Below the pieces are notes generated by a model. It worked only from the letters and a program-made list of their open reading frames with translations. It had not been told where the DNA came from and ran no database searches. This document shows, one piece after another, positions 1-7,406 of a stretch of 64,000 nt of DNA (position 1 is the stretch's first letter; every line of letters begins with the position of its first letter). Source of the DNA: CALABS01 sp050260775 (lineage in GTDB: Bacteria; Pseudomonadota; Alphaproteobacteria; Rhodospirillales; Magnetospirillaceae); NCBI GenBank assembly GCA_050260775.1, contig JBLNCP010000036.1:1-64000 (forward strand). The letters run 5' to 3'. The position numbers and the translations under genes are program-made.

Positions 1-150
1 GGAGCTCGGTGTCATCCCGACGAGCGGAGCTCGGTGTCATCCCGACGAGCGGAGCTCGGTGTCATCCCGACGAGCGGAGCTCGGTGTCATCCCGACGAGC
101 GGAGCTCGGTGTCATCCCAACGAGCGGAGCTCGGAGGGACCTCGTGCGGT
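1..150. repeat. 25-bp tandem repeat array
   Basis: Five consecutive 25-bp units start at positions 1, 26, 51, 76 and 101, followed by a partial sixth unit at 126. The unit begins GGAGCTCGGTGTCATCCC. The fifth copy carries one substitution (CCCAAC for CCCGAC). The array continues into a longer interspersed element and looks like an expansion of its left end. There are no unique spacers, so it is not CRISPR. The array may extend beyond the left edge of the window. Confidence 0.95.
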
Positions 151-204
151 ACCGTCTGGTCGGTGTCGGACAGATGAGGCCCCTCGCTTCCGGCTCGGGA
201 CGAC
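111..204. repeat. Interspersed intergenic element, copy A
   Basis: The ends are imperfect inverted repeats: it opens with GTCATCCC and GAGGGACCTCG and closes with GAGGCCCCTCGC and CTCGGGACGAC. A related element lies at 41160-41242. It sits just past the 3' end of the yaiI-like gene. Such GTCATCCCGAGC-type palindromic elements are common between genes in alphaproteobacteria. No coding role is suggested. Confidence 0.6.
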
Positions 205-208
205 AGAG

Positions 209-655
209 CTAGCCGTCCCGTTTCGCCGCCTGGATCAGGCGTTCCAGACCATCGAGGAAGCGCGAACGGTCCTGCTTGGTGAAGCCGGCGGGACCGCCGG
301 TGATTTCGCCGGTCTCGCGCAGAGCGGTCATCAGGTCGCGCACGGCCACCTGCATGCCGATGCTCGCCTCGTCGAACGGGCGTCCGCGGGGATCGATGGG
401 CCGGGCGCCGGCGGCGACGCAGCGCGCGGCCAGCGGAACGTCGGCGGTGACGACGATGTCGCCGGGAGCGCAACGCTCGGCGATGACGTGATCGGCGGCG
501 TCGGGCCCTTCGGGCACGACGACCTGCTCAACCAGCCAATGATCGATGCGATGCCAGCGATTGCTGACCAGGAGAACGGCTGCCTGGTGGCGTTCCGCCA
601 CGCGCAGCACCTCGTCCTTGACCGGGCACGCGTCGGCGTCGACCAGGATCCGCAT
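209..655 (-). CDS. YaiI/YqxD family protein (UPF0178)
   Basis: A 148-residue protein opening MRILVDADACPVKDEVLRVA, the signature start of the UPF0178 YaiI/YqxD family. That family has a PIN/NYN-like fold, with the early Asp residues expected to hold metal. The biochemical role of the family is not settled. An AAGGAT ribosome site precedes the start. The start lies only 7 bases after the infA stop codon, so the two are probably co-transcribed. Length is normal for the family. Confidence 0.88.
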   Translation of the reverse strand: MRILVDADACPVKDEVLRVAERHQAAVLLVSNRWHRIDHWLVEQVVVPEGPDAADHVIAERCAPGDIVVTADVPLAARCVAAGARPIDPRGRPFDEASIGMQVAVRDLMTALRETGEITGGPAGFTKQDRSRFLDGLERLIQAAKRDG

Positions 656-662
656 GGGATCC

Positions 663-938
663 TTAGCGGCGCTTGGGCGGGCCGCCGCGCCGCGGACCGG
701 CGCCGCTCGGCATCGAGCCGTCCTTGTGGCGGAAATTGATACGGGCCTTGGTCAGGTCGTAGGGGGTCATCTCGACGGTGACCTTGTCACCGGCCAGGAT
801 GCGGATGCGATTCTTCTTCATGCGGCCGGACGCATAGGCCAGCACGTCGTGTCCGCTGTCGAGGGTGACGCGGAAACGGGCGTCGGGCAGAACTTCAGCC
901 ACCACACCTTCGAATTCGATCAGGTCTTCTTTCGCCAT
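663..938 (-). CDS. infA: Translation initiation factor IF-1
   Basis: A 91-residue S1/OB-fold protein that binds the 30S A site during initiation. It starts MAKEDLIEFEGVV and contains the IF-1 signatures SGRMKKNRIRILAGD and MTPYDLTKARINFRHK. Typical IF-1 has about 72 residues. This one carries about 19 extra Gly/Pro/Arg-rich residues ending PPKRR, a basic tail. It is the first gene of a likely infA-yaiI transcript. Because of the tail it could be a second IF-1 paralogue in the genome, which cannot be tested from this window. Confidence 0.95.
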   Translation of the reverse strand: MAKEDLIEFEGVVAEVLPDARFRVTLDSGHDVLAYASGRMKKNRIRILAGDKVTVEMTPYDLTKARINFRHKDGSMPSGAGPRRGGPPKRR

Positions 939-970
939 GGAGCGCCTTTCACTCGTACAAACGCGTAGAA

Positions 971-993
971 AGCCGGCGGCTAAGCCGCCGGCT
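971..993 (-). terminator. Hairpin downstream of the cold-shock gene
   Basis: A perfect 10-bp inverted repeat, AGCCGGCGGC (971-980) and GCCGCCGGCT (984-993), with a TAA loop. It lies between the cold-shock gene stop (1019) and the infA start (938). The minus strand reads TTCTACGCG after the stem, which is only a weak U tract, so termination may be partial. Confidence 0.6.
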
Positions 994-1018
994 CCTCACA
1001 TCAGCCATTCGCCGGAAA

Positions 1019-1225
1019 TCAGATGGCCTTGATGTTGACGGCCGCGGTCTTGCCGCTGCGGCCCTTCTCGAGCTCGAACTGAAGCTTCTGGCCCTCATTC
1101 ACGGTCGACATGCCCGCCCGCTCCACAGCAGAGATGTGCAGGAAGACGTCCGCACCGCCGTTATCGGGGGAAATGAAGCCGTAGCCCTTGGTCGAGTTGA
1201 ACCACTTCACGGTTCCGGTCTGCAT
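1019..1225 (-). CDS. Cold-shock domain protein (CspA family)
   Basis: A 68-residue single cold-shock domain, a nucleic-acid-binding OB fold. It starts MQTGTVKWFNSTKGYGFISP, which contains the RNP1 motif KGYGFI; the RNP2 motif is DVFLHI. The start is set by a strong AAGGAG site 8-10 bases upstream of the ATG at 1225. The frame stays open further upstream but that stretch has no family resemblance. Probably an RNA chaperone; this family includes both cold-induced and constitutive members and the sequence does not show which this is. Confidence 0.95.
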   Translation of the reverse strand: MQTGTVKWFNSTKGYGFISPDNGGADVFLHISAVERAGMSTVNEGQKLQFELEKGRSGKTAAVNIKAI

Positions 1226-1442
1226 AGCAAATAACTCCTTCTTCTTCGATCCCCGCACGAATCCCCCGCACGGGGGCACTGAACTCATCGGGAGGCCGAG
1301 CAGAAGCGGAAGGCAGCAGCCGGTAACCCAAAGCGAACTTGCGCAGCCTGATATGGCCTGCGCCGGCGCGGGACGCAAGAGTTAATCGGCCAGAAACGTC
1401 GGTTATCAGCCGCATGGCTCCCCTGCATCCACCCTCTGGCGT

Positions 1443-2645
1443 ATGACAGGCAGAACCGCCATGGTTGAAAGTATGCCGAAAACCGCTCTCCCGCGCACGG
1501 TTTGGACCCTCGGGCTGGTCAGCCTGCTGATGGACACCTCGTCCGAGATGATCCATGCGCTGCTGCCGGTGTTCCTGGTCTCGCAGATGGGCGCGGGGAT
1601 GCTGACGGTGGGGGTGATCGAAGGCATCGCCGAAGCCACGGCGGCCATCTCCAAGGTATTCTCGGGCGTGCTGAGCGACCGCGTCGGCCGGCGCAAGCCG
1701 CTGGTGCTGCTGGGGTACGGGCTGGCCGCCGCCACCAAGCCGATGTTCGCGCTGGCCCCCACCATCGCCTGGATCGTCGGCGCCCGCTTCGCCGACCGGG
1801 TCGGCAAGGGCATCCGCGGCGCACCCCGCGACGCCCTGGTGGTCGACGTGACCCCGCGCGAGCAACTGGGGGCGGCGTTCGGGCTGCGTCAGGGCCTCGA
1901 CACGGTCGGCGCCTTCGCCGGCCCGCTGATCGCCCTGGCCCTGATGGCCGCGACCGGCGGCGACTTCCGCGCGGTGTTCTGGGCGGCGTCGATCCCCGCC
2001 GTGCTGGCCGTGGCGGTGATCGTGGTGCTGGTGCGCGAACCCGAGCACCACATGGCGTCCCCTCGCCGTCCCGGGCTGTCCCGCGCCGACCTGGCCCGCT
2101 TCCCCCGCTCCTACTGGGTGACGGTGGCGATCACGGTGGTGATGACGCTGGCGCGCTTCTCCGAGGGGTTCCTGCTGCTCAGGGCCCAGGGGCTGGGGCT
2201 GGCGGCGACTCTGGTGCCGCTGGTGCTGGTGGGCATGAACGTGGTCTACGCCGCCAGCGCCTATCCCGTCGGCCTGCTGTCCGACCGGCTGGGGCGCCGC
2301 GGCCTGCTGCTGGCGGGCTTCGCGGTGCTGGTGGCTGCCGACCTCGCGCTGGCCCGCGCCCAGGGGATGGGCGCCGTGGCCGTCGGCGTGGGCCTGTGGG
2401 GGCTGCACATGGGCATGACCCAGGGCCTGCTGTCGAGCCTGGTCGCCGACGCCTCGCCGCCCGATCTGCGCGGCACCGCCTTCGGTGTCTTCCACCTCGC
2501 CTCGGGCGCCGCCCTGCTGGTCGCCAGCGTCATCGCCGGCGCGCTGTGGAGCGCCCTGGGCCCCGCCGCCACCTTCGAGGCCGGGGCGGCGTTCTCGGCT
2601 GTCGCCGTCGCGGCATTGGCCTGGCACGGATGGCGGGGTCCGTGA
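1443..2645 (+). CDS. MFS transporter
   Basis: A 400-residue major facilitator with about 12 hydrophobic segments. The loop 2-3 signature GVLSDRVGRRKP is repeated in the C-terminal half as GLLSDRLGRRG, and FADRVGKGIRGAPRDALV follows the third segment. That second motif is typical of a proteobacterial subgroup of uncharacterised MFS exporters. The substrate cannot be named. ATG codons at 1461 and 1473 are alternative starts and none has a convincing ribosome site. It is followed by tpx 76 bases downstream. Confidence 0.85.
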   Translation: MTGRTAMVESMPKTALPRTVWTLGLVSLLMDTSSEMIHALLPVFLVSQMGAGMLTVGVIEGIAEATAAISKVFSGVLSDRVGRRKPLVLLGYGLAAATKPMFALAPTIAWIVGARFADRVGKGIRGAPRDALVVDVTPREQLGAAFGLRQGLDTVGAFAGPLIALALMAATGGDFRAVFWAASIPAVLAVAVIVVLVREPEHHMASPRRPGLSRADLARFPRSYWVTVAITVVMTLARFSEGFLLLRAQGLGLAATLVPLVLVGMNVVYAASAYPVGLLSDRLGRRGLLLAGFAVLVAADLALARAQGMGAVAVGVGLWGLHMGMTQGLLSSLVADASPPDLRGTAFGVFHLASGAALLVASVIAGALWSALGPAATFEAGAAFSAVAVAALAWHGWRGP

Positions 2646-2721
2646 CAATTGGTATGGGGACGGCGGCGGCCCGTCGGTGTTATTGATGGCAAGACTTCAA
2701 GCAATTCCAGGAGCTGGATCG

Positions 2722-3225
2722 ATGGCCACCGTCACCCTCAAAGGCAACCCCGTCAACACGAACGGCAGCCTGCCCGCCATCGGCTCGAAGGCGCCGGACT
2801 TCCGTCTGGTGAAAACCGATTTGTCCGAGGTCTCGCTGAAGGATTTCGCCGGCAAGACCGTGGTGCTGTCGATCTTCCCCAGCGTCGACACCCCAACCTG
2901 CGCCGCCAGCGTGCGCCGCTTCAACACCGAGGTCAGCAAGCTGCCGGACACCGTGGTGCTGTGCGCCTCGGCCGACCTGCCGTTCGCCCATGCCCGCTTC
3001 TGCGGCGCCGAGGGCCTGGCCAACGTGCTGTCGGTCAGCGACCTGCGCGACAAGGACTTCGGCATCCGCTACGGCGTCAAGATCGTCGACGGCCCGCTGG
3101 CCGGCCTGCTGGCGCGCTCGGTGGTGGTGATCGCCGCGGACGGCACCGTCAAGCAGACGGAACTGGTCGGCGAAATCGCCGACGAGCCCAATTACGACGC
3201 CGCCATTCAGGCGGTGAAGGGCTGA
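2722..3225 (+). CDS. tpx: Thiol peroxidase (atypical 2-Cys peroxiredoxin)
   Basis: A 167-residue Tpx-type peroxiredoxin that reduces lipid and other hydroperoxides using thioredoxin. The peroxidatic Cys lies in the SVDTPTCAASVRRFN motif, and the resolving Cys is in FAHARFCGAEGL, as in E. coli Tpx. The start at 2722 is preceded by CCAGGAGCTGGATCG, a good ribosome site. No signal peptide is seen. It is followed by a hairpin at 3239-3258 shared with the convergent chemoreceptor gene. Confidence 0.95.
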   Translation: MATVTLKGNPVNTNGSLPAIGSKAPDFRLVKTDLSEVSLKDFAGKTVVLSIFPSVDTPTCAASVRRFNTEVSKLPDTVVLCASADLPFAHARFCGAEGLANVLSVSDLRDKDFGIRYGVKIVDGPLAGLLARSVVVIAADGTVKQTELVGEIADEPNYDAAIQAVKG

Positions 3226-3238
3226 CGCAATCGAAAAC

Positions 3239-3258
3239 GGGCGGCCGCAGGGCCGCCC
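3239..3258 (-). terminator. Terminator between tpx and the MCP gene
   Basis: The stem is GGGCGGCC (3239-3246) and GGCCGCCC (3251-3258) with a 4-base loop. On the minus strand it is followed by CGTTTTCGATT, which suits termination of the cheW-MCP transcript. It may also act on tpx from the other side. Confidence 0.7.
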
Positions 3259-3282
3259 GCCTAGATCGACTCCCTCAGCCCG

Positions 3283-5154
3283 TCAGAACTCGGCCCAATC
3301 GTCATCCTTCGAGCCCTTGCCCTTGGCAGCCACCGGGGCCGGACGGGCGGCGGCCGGCTTGGCCCGCTGCGCCACCGGCTTGGCGGCCGGCCTCGATGCG
3401 GCCGCGGCCTTGGGCTTGGCCGCCGGCTGACGCACGGCAAAGGCCTGTTGCTGCTGTTCCGCGTGCTCGCCGATGTGGAAGAAGTCCATCTGGCGGCCGA
3501 GTTCGCGGGACTGCTCCTCCAGCGCGTGGGCGGCGGCGGCGGATTCCTCGACCAGGGCCGCGTTCTGCTGGGTCATCTCGTCCATCTGGCTGATGGCGGC
3601 GTTGACCTGCTCGATACCCGAGGCCTGCTCGGACGAGGCGGCGGCAATCTCGGCGACGATGTCGGCCACCCGCTTGACGCTCCCCAGGATGTCGTCCAGC
3701 GTCTTGCCGGCGCCCTTGACCAGTTCCGCGCCCTGCTTGACCTCGGTCGTGCTTTCGCCGATCAGGGTCTTGATCTCCTTCGACGCCTGGGCCGAGCGCT
3801 GCGCCAGATTGCGCACCTCCTGCGCGACCACGGCGAAGCCCTTGCCGGCGTCGCCGGCCCGTGCCGCCTCGACGGCGGCGTTGAGGGCCAGCAGGTTGGT
3901 CTGGAAGGCGATCTCATCGATCATTCCGACGATGTCGCCGATCTTCTGGGACGACGATTCGATGCGGCCCATGGCGCCGACGGCGTCGCCCACCACCTGG
4001 CCGCCCGAAGCCGCGACCTCGCGAGCTCCGGCCGCCAGCTCGTTGGCCTGCTGGGCGTTGGAGGCGTTCTGGCGCACGGTGGCGGCCAGCTCCTCCATGG
4101 AGGCGGCGGTCTCTTCCAGGGCGGAGGCCTGCTGCTCGGAGCGTTCGGAGAGGTCGGCATTGCCGGCCGCGATCTCGCCGGTGGCGCCATTGATCGACCG
4201 GGCGACGGTATTCAGGCTCGACACCATGCCGAACAGCCGCTCGACGGTGTCGTTCACCGCGGCCTTGATCTCCTTGAAGGTGCCTTCGTAGTCGAGCTGC
4301 ATGCGCTTGGTGAGGTCACCCGACGACAGCGCGCCCAGCACCTCGACGCATTCCCGGATGCCGCGCTCGTTTTCCATGCGGGAGGTGACCATCGCCGTGA
4401 CGTCGGTGGCGTACTTCACCACCTTGAACGGCTTGCCGTTGAGGTCGAGGATCGGGTTATAGGAGGCCTGGATCCACACCTCGCGGCCGCCCTTGCCGAT
4501 GCGGAGGAATTCCGCCGCCTGGTATTCGCCGCGCTTGAGCTTGGCCCAAAACTCGGCGTATTCGGCGCTGGCGCGGTAGGCCGGCTGCACGAACATGCCG
4601 TGGTGCCGGCCCTTGACCTCGTCGAGCGTATAGCCCATGGCGTTGAGGAAATTGGCGTTGGCGTCGACGATGGTGCCGTCCATATCGAACGAGATCACCG
4701 CCTGCGACTTGCCGATGGCGTCGATCTGGCCGGCGAAGTCGGCGTTCCTGAGCTTCTGCGCGGTCACGTCGGTGGCGTACTTCACCACCTTGAACGGCCG
4801 GCCCTGGAAATCGGCGATGGGATTGTAGGACGCCTGGATCCAGACCTCGCGCCCGCCCTTGCCGATCCGCTTGTACTCCGCCGCCTGATACTGGCCGCGG
4901 TTGAGATTTTCCCAGAACAGGCGGTATTCCGCGCTCTCGCGGTAGGACGGCTCGACAAACATCGAATGATGCTTGCCCTGGATCTCGTCGAGCGTATAGC
5001 CCAGCGCGTCGAGGAAGTTCTTGTTGGCGGTGATGATGGTTCCATCGAGCTTGAACTCGATCACCGCCTGCGACTTGTTGATCGCGGCGACCTGGCCGGC
5101 ATAGTCGGCACGACGCCGGGCCTGCTCCGAGCGATTGAACAGGAAATCAAACAT
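3283..5154 (-). CDS. Cytoplasmic double-PAS methyl-accepting chemotaxis protein
   Basis: A 623-residue chemoreceptor without a convincing membrane segment. Two near-identical PAS domains lie at about residues 20-130 and 142-252, each with YTLDE and REVWIQASYNPI. A HAMP-like linker follows (about 260-310), then the signalling hairpin with its EIAFQTNLLALNAAVEAARAG tip region. The C-terminus is a long Ala/Lys/Pro-rich linker ending DWAEF, matching the xWxxF tether bound by CheR/CheB. PAS modules of this kind often hold FAD or haem for redox or oxygen sensing; the ligand here is not known. The start has a strong AAGGAGGGTG site and follows cheW by 35 bases. Confidence 0.95.
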   Translation of the reverse strand: MFDFLFNRSEQARRRADYAGQVAAINKSQAVIEFKLDGTIITANKNFLDALGYTLDEIQGKHHSMFVEPSYRESAEYRLFWENLNRGQYQAAEYKRIGKGGREVWIQASYNPIADFQGRPFKVVKYATDVTAQKLRNADFAGQIDAIGKSQAVISFDMDGTIVDANANFLNAMGYTLDEVKGRHHGMFVQPAYRASAEYAEFWAKLKRGEYQAAEFLRIGKGGREVWIQASYNPILDLNGKPFKVVKYATDVTAMVTSRMENERGIRECVEVLGALSSGDLTKRMQLDYEGTFKEIKAAVNDTVERLFGMVSSLNTVARSINGATGEIAAGNADLSERSEQQASALEETAASMEELAATVRQNASNAQQANELAAGAREVAASGGQVVGDAVGAMGRIESSSQKIGDIVGMIDEIAFQTNLLALNAAVEAARAGDAGKGFAVVAQEVRNLAQRSAQASKEIKTLIGESTTEVKQGAELVKGAGKTLDDILGSVKRVADIVAEIAAASSEQASGIEQVNAAISQMDEMTQQNAALVEESAAAAHALEEQSRELGRQMDFFHIGEHAEQQQQAFAVRQPAAKPKAAAASRPAAKPVAQRAKPAAARPAPVAAKGKGSKDDDWAEF

Positions 5155-5189
5155 TTCGGCACCCTCCTTGGGTTGGCCTCCGGCGCCAA

Positions 5190-5636
5190 TCAGGCGGCCA
5201 CGGCCTCGGCAATGATGTCCATGTCGAAGACATGCTGGAGATCGAGGAGGGCGACCATGCGCCCGTCCACCGTGACCAGGCCCCTGAGAAACGCGTCCGC
5301 CGTGCCCCGCTCCAGATCGGGAACCGGTTGGATGTCCGCCTCGTCCACGGACAGGATGTCGGCGACCGCATCGACCAGCAGGCCGGCGACATGCTCACCG
5401 ATGGCGACGACCATGGTCACATGGCGGGCCGAAGGCTCGGTCTGCGCCCCGCCGAAGCGGACGCGCAGGTCGAGGATCGGCACGATGGTCCCGCGCAGGT
5501 CGATGACGCCCCGCAGATACGCAGGCATGTTGGGCAACTGGGTGGTGGCGCTCCAGCCCTTGATCTCGCGGATCGCCATGATGTCGACGCCGTATTCCTC
5601 TTTGCCGACCGTAAACGAAATGAACTGCTTCACCAT
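5190..5636 (-). CDS. cheW: Chemotaxis coupling protein CheW
   Basis: A 148-residue CheW domain protein that links receptors to CheA. It starts MVKQFISFTVGKEEYGVDIM and carries PAYLRGVIDLRGTIVPILDL, a textbook CheW core. It is the first gene of a two-gene unit with the double-PAS receptor. No cheA, cheY or flagellar gene lies alongside, so this is a satellite receptor/coupler pair rather than the main che operon. Confidence 0.95.
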   Translation of the reverse strand: MVKQFISFTVGKEEYGVDIMAIREIKGWSATTQLPNMPAYLRGVIDLRGTIVPILDLRVRFGGAQTEPSARHVTMVVAIGEHVAGLLVDAVADILSVDEADIQPVPDLERGTADAFLRGLVTVDGRMVALLDLQHVFDMDIIAEAVAA

Positions 5637-5988
5637 CGCTCTTCCCCTCGACCGTTTATCGAGCGGTCATACCAGCGGATCATCGTACCGGGCTTCGGAG
5701 GCCGCGCCAAGGGGAGAGCGGGAGAAACCGGTGAAAGATTTGCGCCTTACAAGAATTTAACCAAGTGCGATCAACATATTGAAAAACATTTCAAACGAGA
5801 TGTTAATGCCGGCACAACAATTTCTAATATGGGCAAAGGGCGCCTGTGATGCAGATGAACGCTCAAGGCGCATCGCACCGCCTTGATGGAAAGCGTGGGG
5901 GCACAGAAGGCGCGCATTGAGGGCCCGGCAGGAACCCGGCCCAGGCGGAGCGGGTAATCCTGTCGCCCAGTCCTTTGGGAGGCGGCCC
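5637..5988. promoter_or_regulatory. Divergent intergenic region upstream of cheW
   Basis: This 352-base gap has no supportable gene. Its middle (about 5745-5835) is strikingly AT-rich for this genome and includes a palindrome TTGAAA-AACA-TTTCAA at 5779-5794. It should contain the cheW promoter, and once the promoter of the now-broken dehydrogenase. No clear -35/-10 pair was assigned. Confidence 0.45.
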
Positions 5989-6824
5989 ATGCGTGCACTC
6001 TGCTACCACGACAAGCACGACATCCGTTGCGATACCGTTCCTGACCCCGGCATCGAGCAGCCGCGTGACGCCATCGTGCGAGTCACGAGCTGCGCCATCT
6101 GCGGCTCGGATCTGCACCTTTACGATGGCTTCATGCCCGGCATGCTGAAGGGCGACATCGTCGGACATGAATTCATGGGCGAGGTGGTCGAGGTCGGGCC
6201 GGAGAACCGGCGGCTGAAGGTCGGCGACCGCGTCGTGGTGCCGTTCACCATCGTCTGCGGCGAATGCGACCAGTGCCGGCGCGGCAACTACTCGGTCTGC
6301 GAGCGCACCAACCGCAACAAGGACATGGCCGACAAGCTGTTCGGCCACACCACCGCCGGCCTGTTCGGCTACACCCACCTGACCGGCGGCTATGCCGGCG
6401 GCCAGGCCGAGTTCGTCCGCGTCCCCTTTGCCGACGTTGGGCCGGTGAAGGTGCCGGACGGCCTCTCCGACGAGCAGGTGCTGTTCCTGGGCGACATCTT
6501 GCCCACCGGCTGGCAGGCCGCCGCCCAGTGCGACATCGAGCCGACCGACACGGTGGCGATGTGGGGCGCCGGTCCGGTCGGCCGGTTCGCCATCCGCAGC
6601 GCCGTCCTGATGGGCGCCCGCCAGGTCGTCGCCATCGACAACGTGCCCGAGCGCCTGTCCATGGCGCGGGCCTGACCTTCCGCATGGGACAGACCCACGT
6701 CAACCGCTGGACCGACCGGCTGCTGCGCCTGATCGAGGACGGCACCATCGACCCCGGCTTCGTGATCACCCATACCGGCACCCTCGAGGACGGGCCCGGG
6801 TATTACAAGACCTTCCGCGACCAG
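5989..6824 (+). pseudogene. Zinc-dependent alcohol dehydrogenase, internally deleted
   Basis: The N-terminal 228 residues are a good medium-chain alcohol/formaldehyde dehydrogenase. They show the catalytic-zinc region CAICGSDLHLYDG and GHEFMGEVVEVG, the structural-zinc Cys cluster CGECDQCRRGNYSVC, and the nucleotide-fold start WGAGPVGRFAIRSA. The frame stops at 6675 right after NVPERLSMARA. The family's C-terminal segment then resumes in another frame: GLTFRMGQTHVNRW, then THTGTLEDGPGYYKTFRD. About 110 residues of the Rossmann domain are missing, and the junction falls in a GGGCC repeat. The original start keeps a good GGGAGG site. The product is presumably inactive. Confidence 0.85.
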
Positions 6825-7272
6825 ATGGCCGCAGCGAATGCCGACACCTTGGCCCGCGGGCTAGGCTGGTTTTCCCTGGTCTGGGCGCAGCCGAACTGGT
6901 CGTCCCCGGGGCGGTGGCCCGCGCCGCCGGCATGACGGGCCGCGAGCGCCTGATCCAGGTCTACGGGATCCGGGAGATCGCCGCCGGGGCCGCCCTGCTG
7001 ACTGCGGCCGACAAGCGCCCATGGGTCCTGGCCCGATTGGCCGGCGACGGGCTCGACATGGCGACGCTTGCGCCCGGGGTGGTGCGACGGGATGGAAGGA
7101 ACCGCGGGCGGGCCGCCTTCGCGCTCGCCGCGACGGCTACGGTCACGCCGCCGACCTCGCCTGTGCCCGAGAGCTTGCGCGCGGGCACAGGCCGGAAAGG
7201 GTGTGGGACTACAGCGACCGCAGCGGCTTCCCGCAGGCGCCGGAACGCATGCGGGGAACGGTGAAGAGCTAG
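6825..7272 (+). pseudogene. Remnant of a cyclase/dehydrase-like membrane protein
   Basis: Three frames are needed to read one protein. MAAANADTLARGLGWFSL begins at 6825. A 1-base shift near 6878 then gives GLGAAELVVPGAVARAAG followed by YGIREIAAGAALL. After a further break near 7080-7130 the last piece reads DYSDRSGFPQAPERMRG and stops at 7272. These pieces resemble the membrane part and C-terminus of proteins annotated as cyclase/dehydrase (SRPBCC) in alphaproteobacteria, where they often follow zinc dehydrogenases. That family match is from memory. The SRPBCC domain itself appears to be deleted. Confidence 0.6.
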
Positions 7273-7283
7273 GCCAATCCCAT

Positions 7284-7369
7284 CGTCATTCCCGCGCAAG
7301 CGGGAATCCATGGCCACCGGTGAACTTGATCCCGCACCGAAATGGACCCTCGCTTTCGCGGGGGTGACG
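7284..7369. repeat. Palindromic intergenic repeat
   Basis: Opens CGTCATTCCCGCGCAAGCGGG and closes CGCTTTCGCGGGGGTGACG, giving imperfect inverted ends around a short centre. It lies between the decayed locus and the 3' end of parE, the usual position for such elements. Confidence 0.65.
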
Positions 7370-7406
7370 GATGAGGTGCGATGGAAGAGTGCTTTCCCGG
7401 ACCCTG

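Noticed and set aside
1..150. Possible CRISPR array in the 25-bp repeats
   Set aside because: Units are directly adjacent with no unique spacers and no cas genes are near.
59..739. Long plus-strand frames through the tandem repeat and opposite the yaiI-like gene
   Set aside because: They are antisense to two recognisable genes, and the repeat part only encodes its own periodicity.
3448..5760. A 770-codon plus-strand frame opposite the MCP and cheW
   Set aside because: It mirrors the GC-rich third positions of the real minus-strand genes and shows no domain.
5757..5998. Short minus-strand frames in the cheW upstream gap
   Set aside because: No ribosome site, atypical codon use and AT-rich promoter-like DNA.
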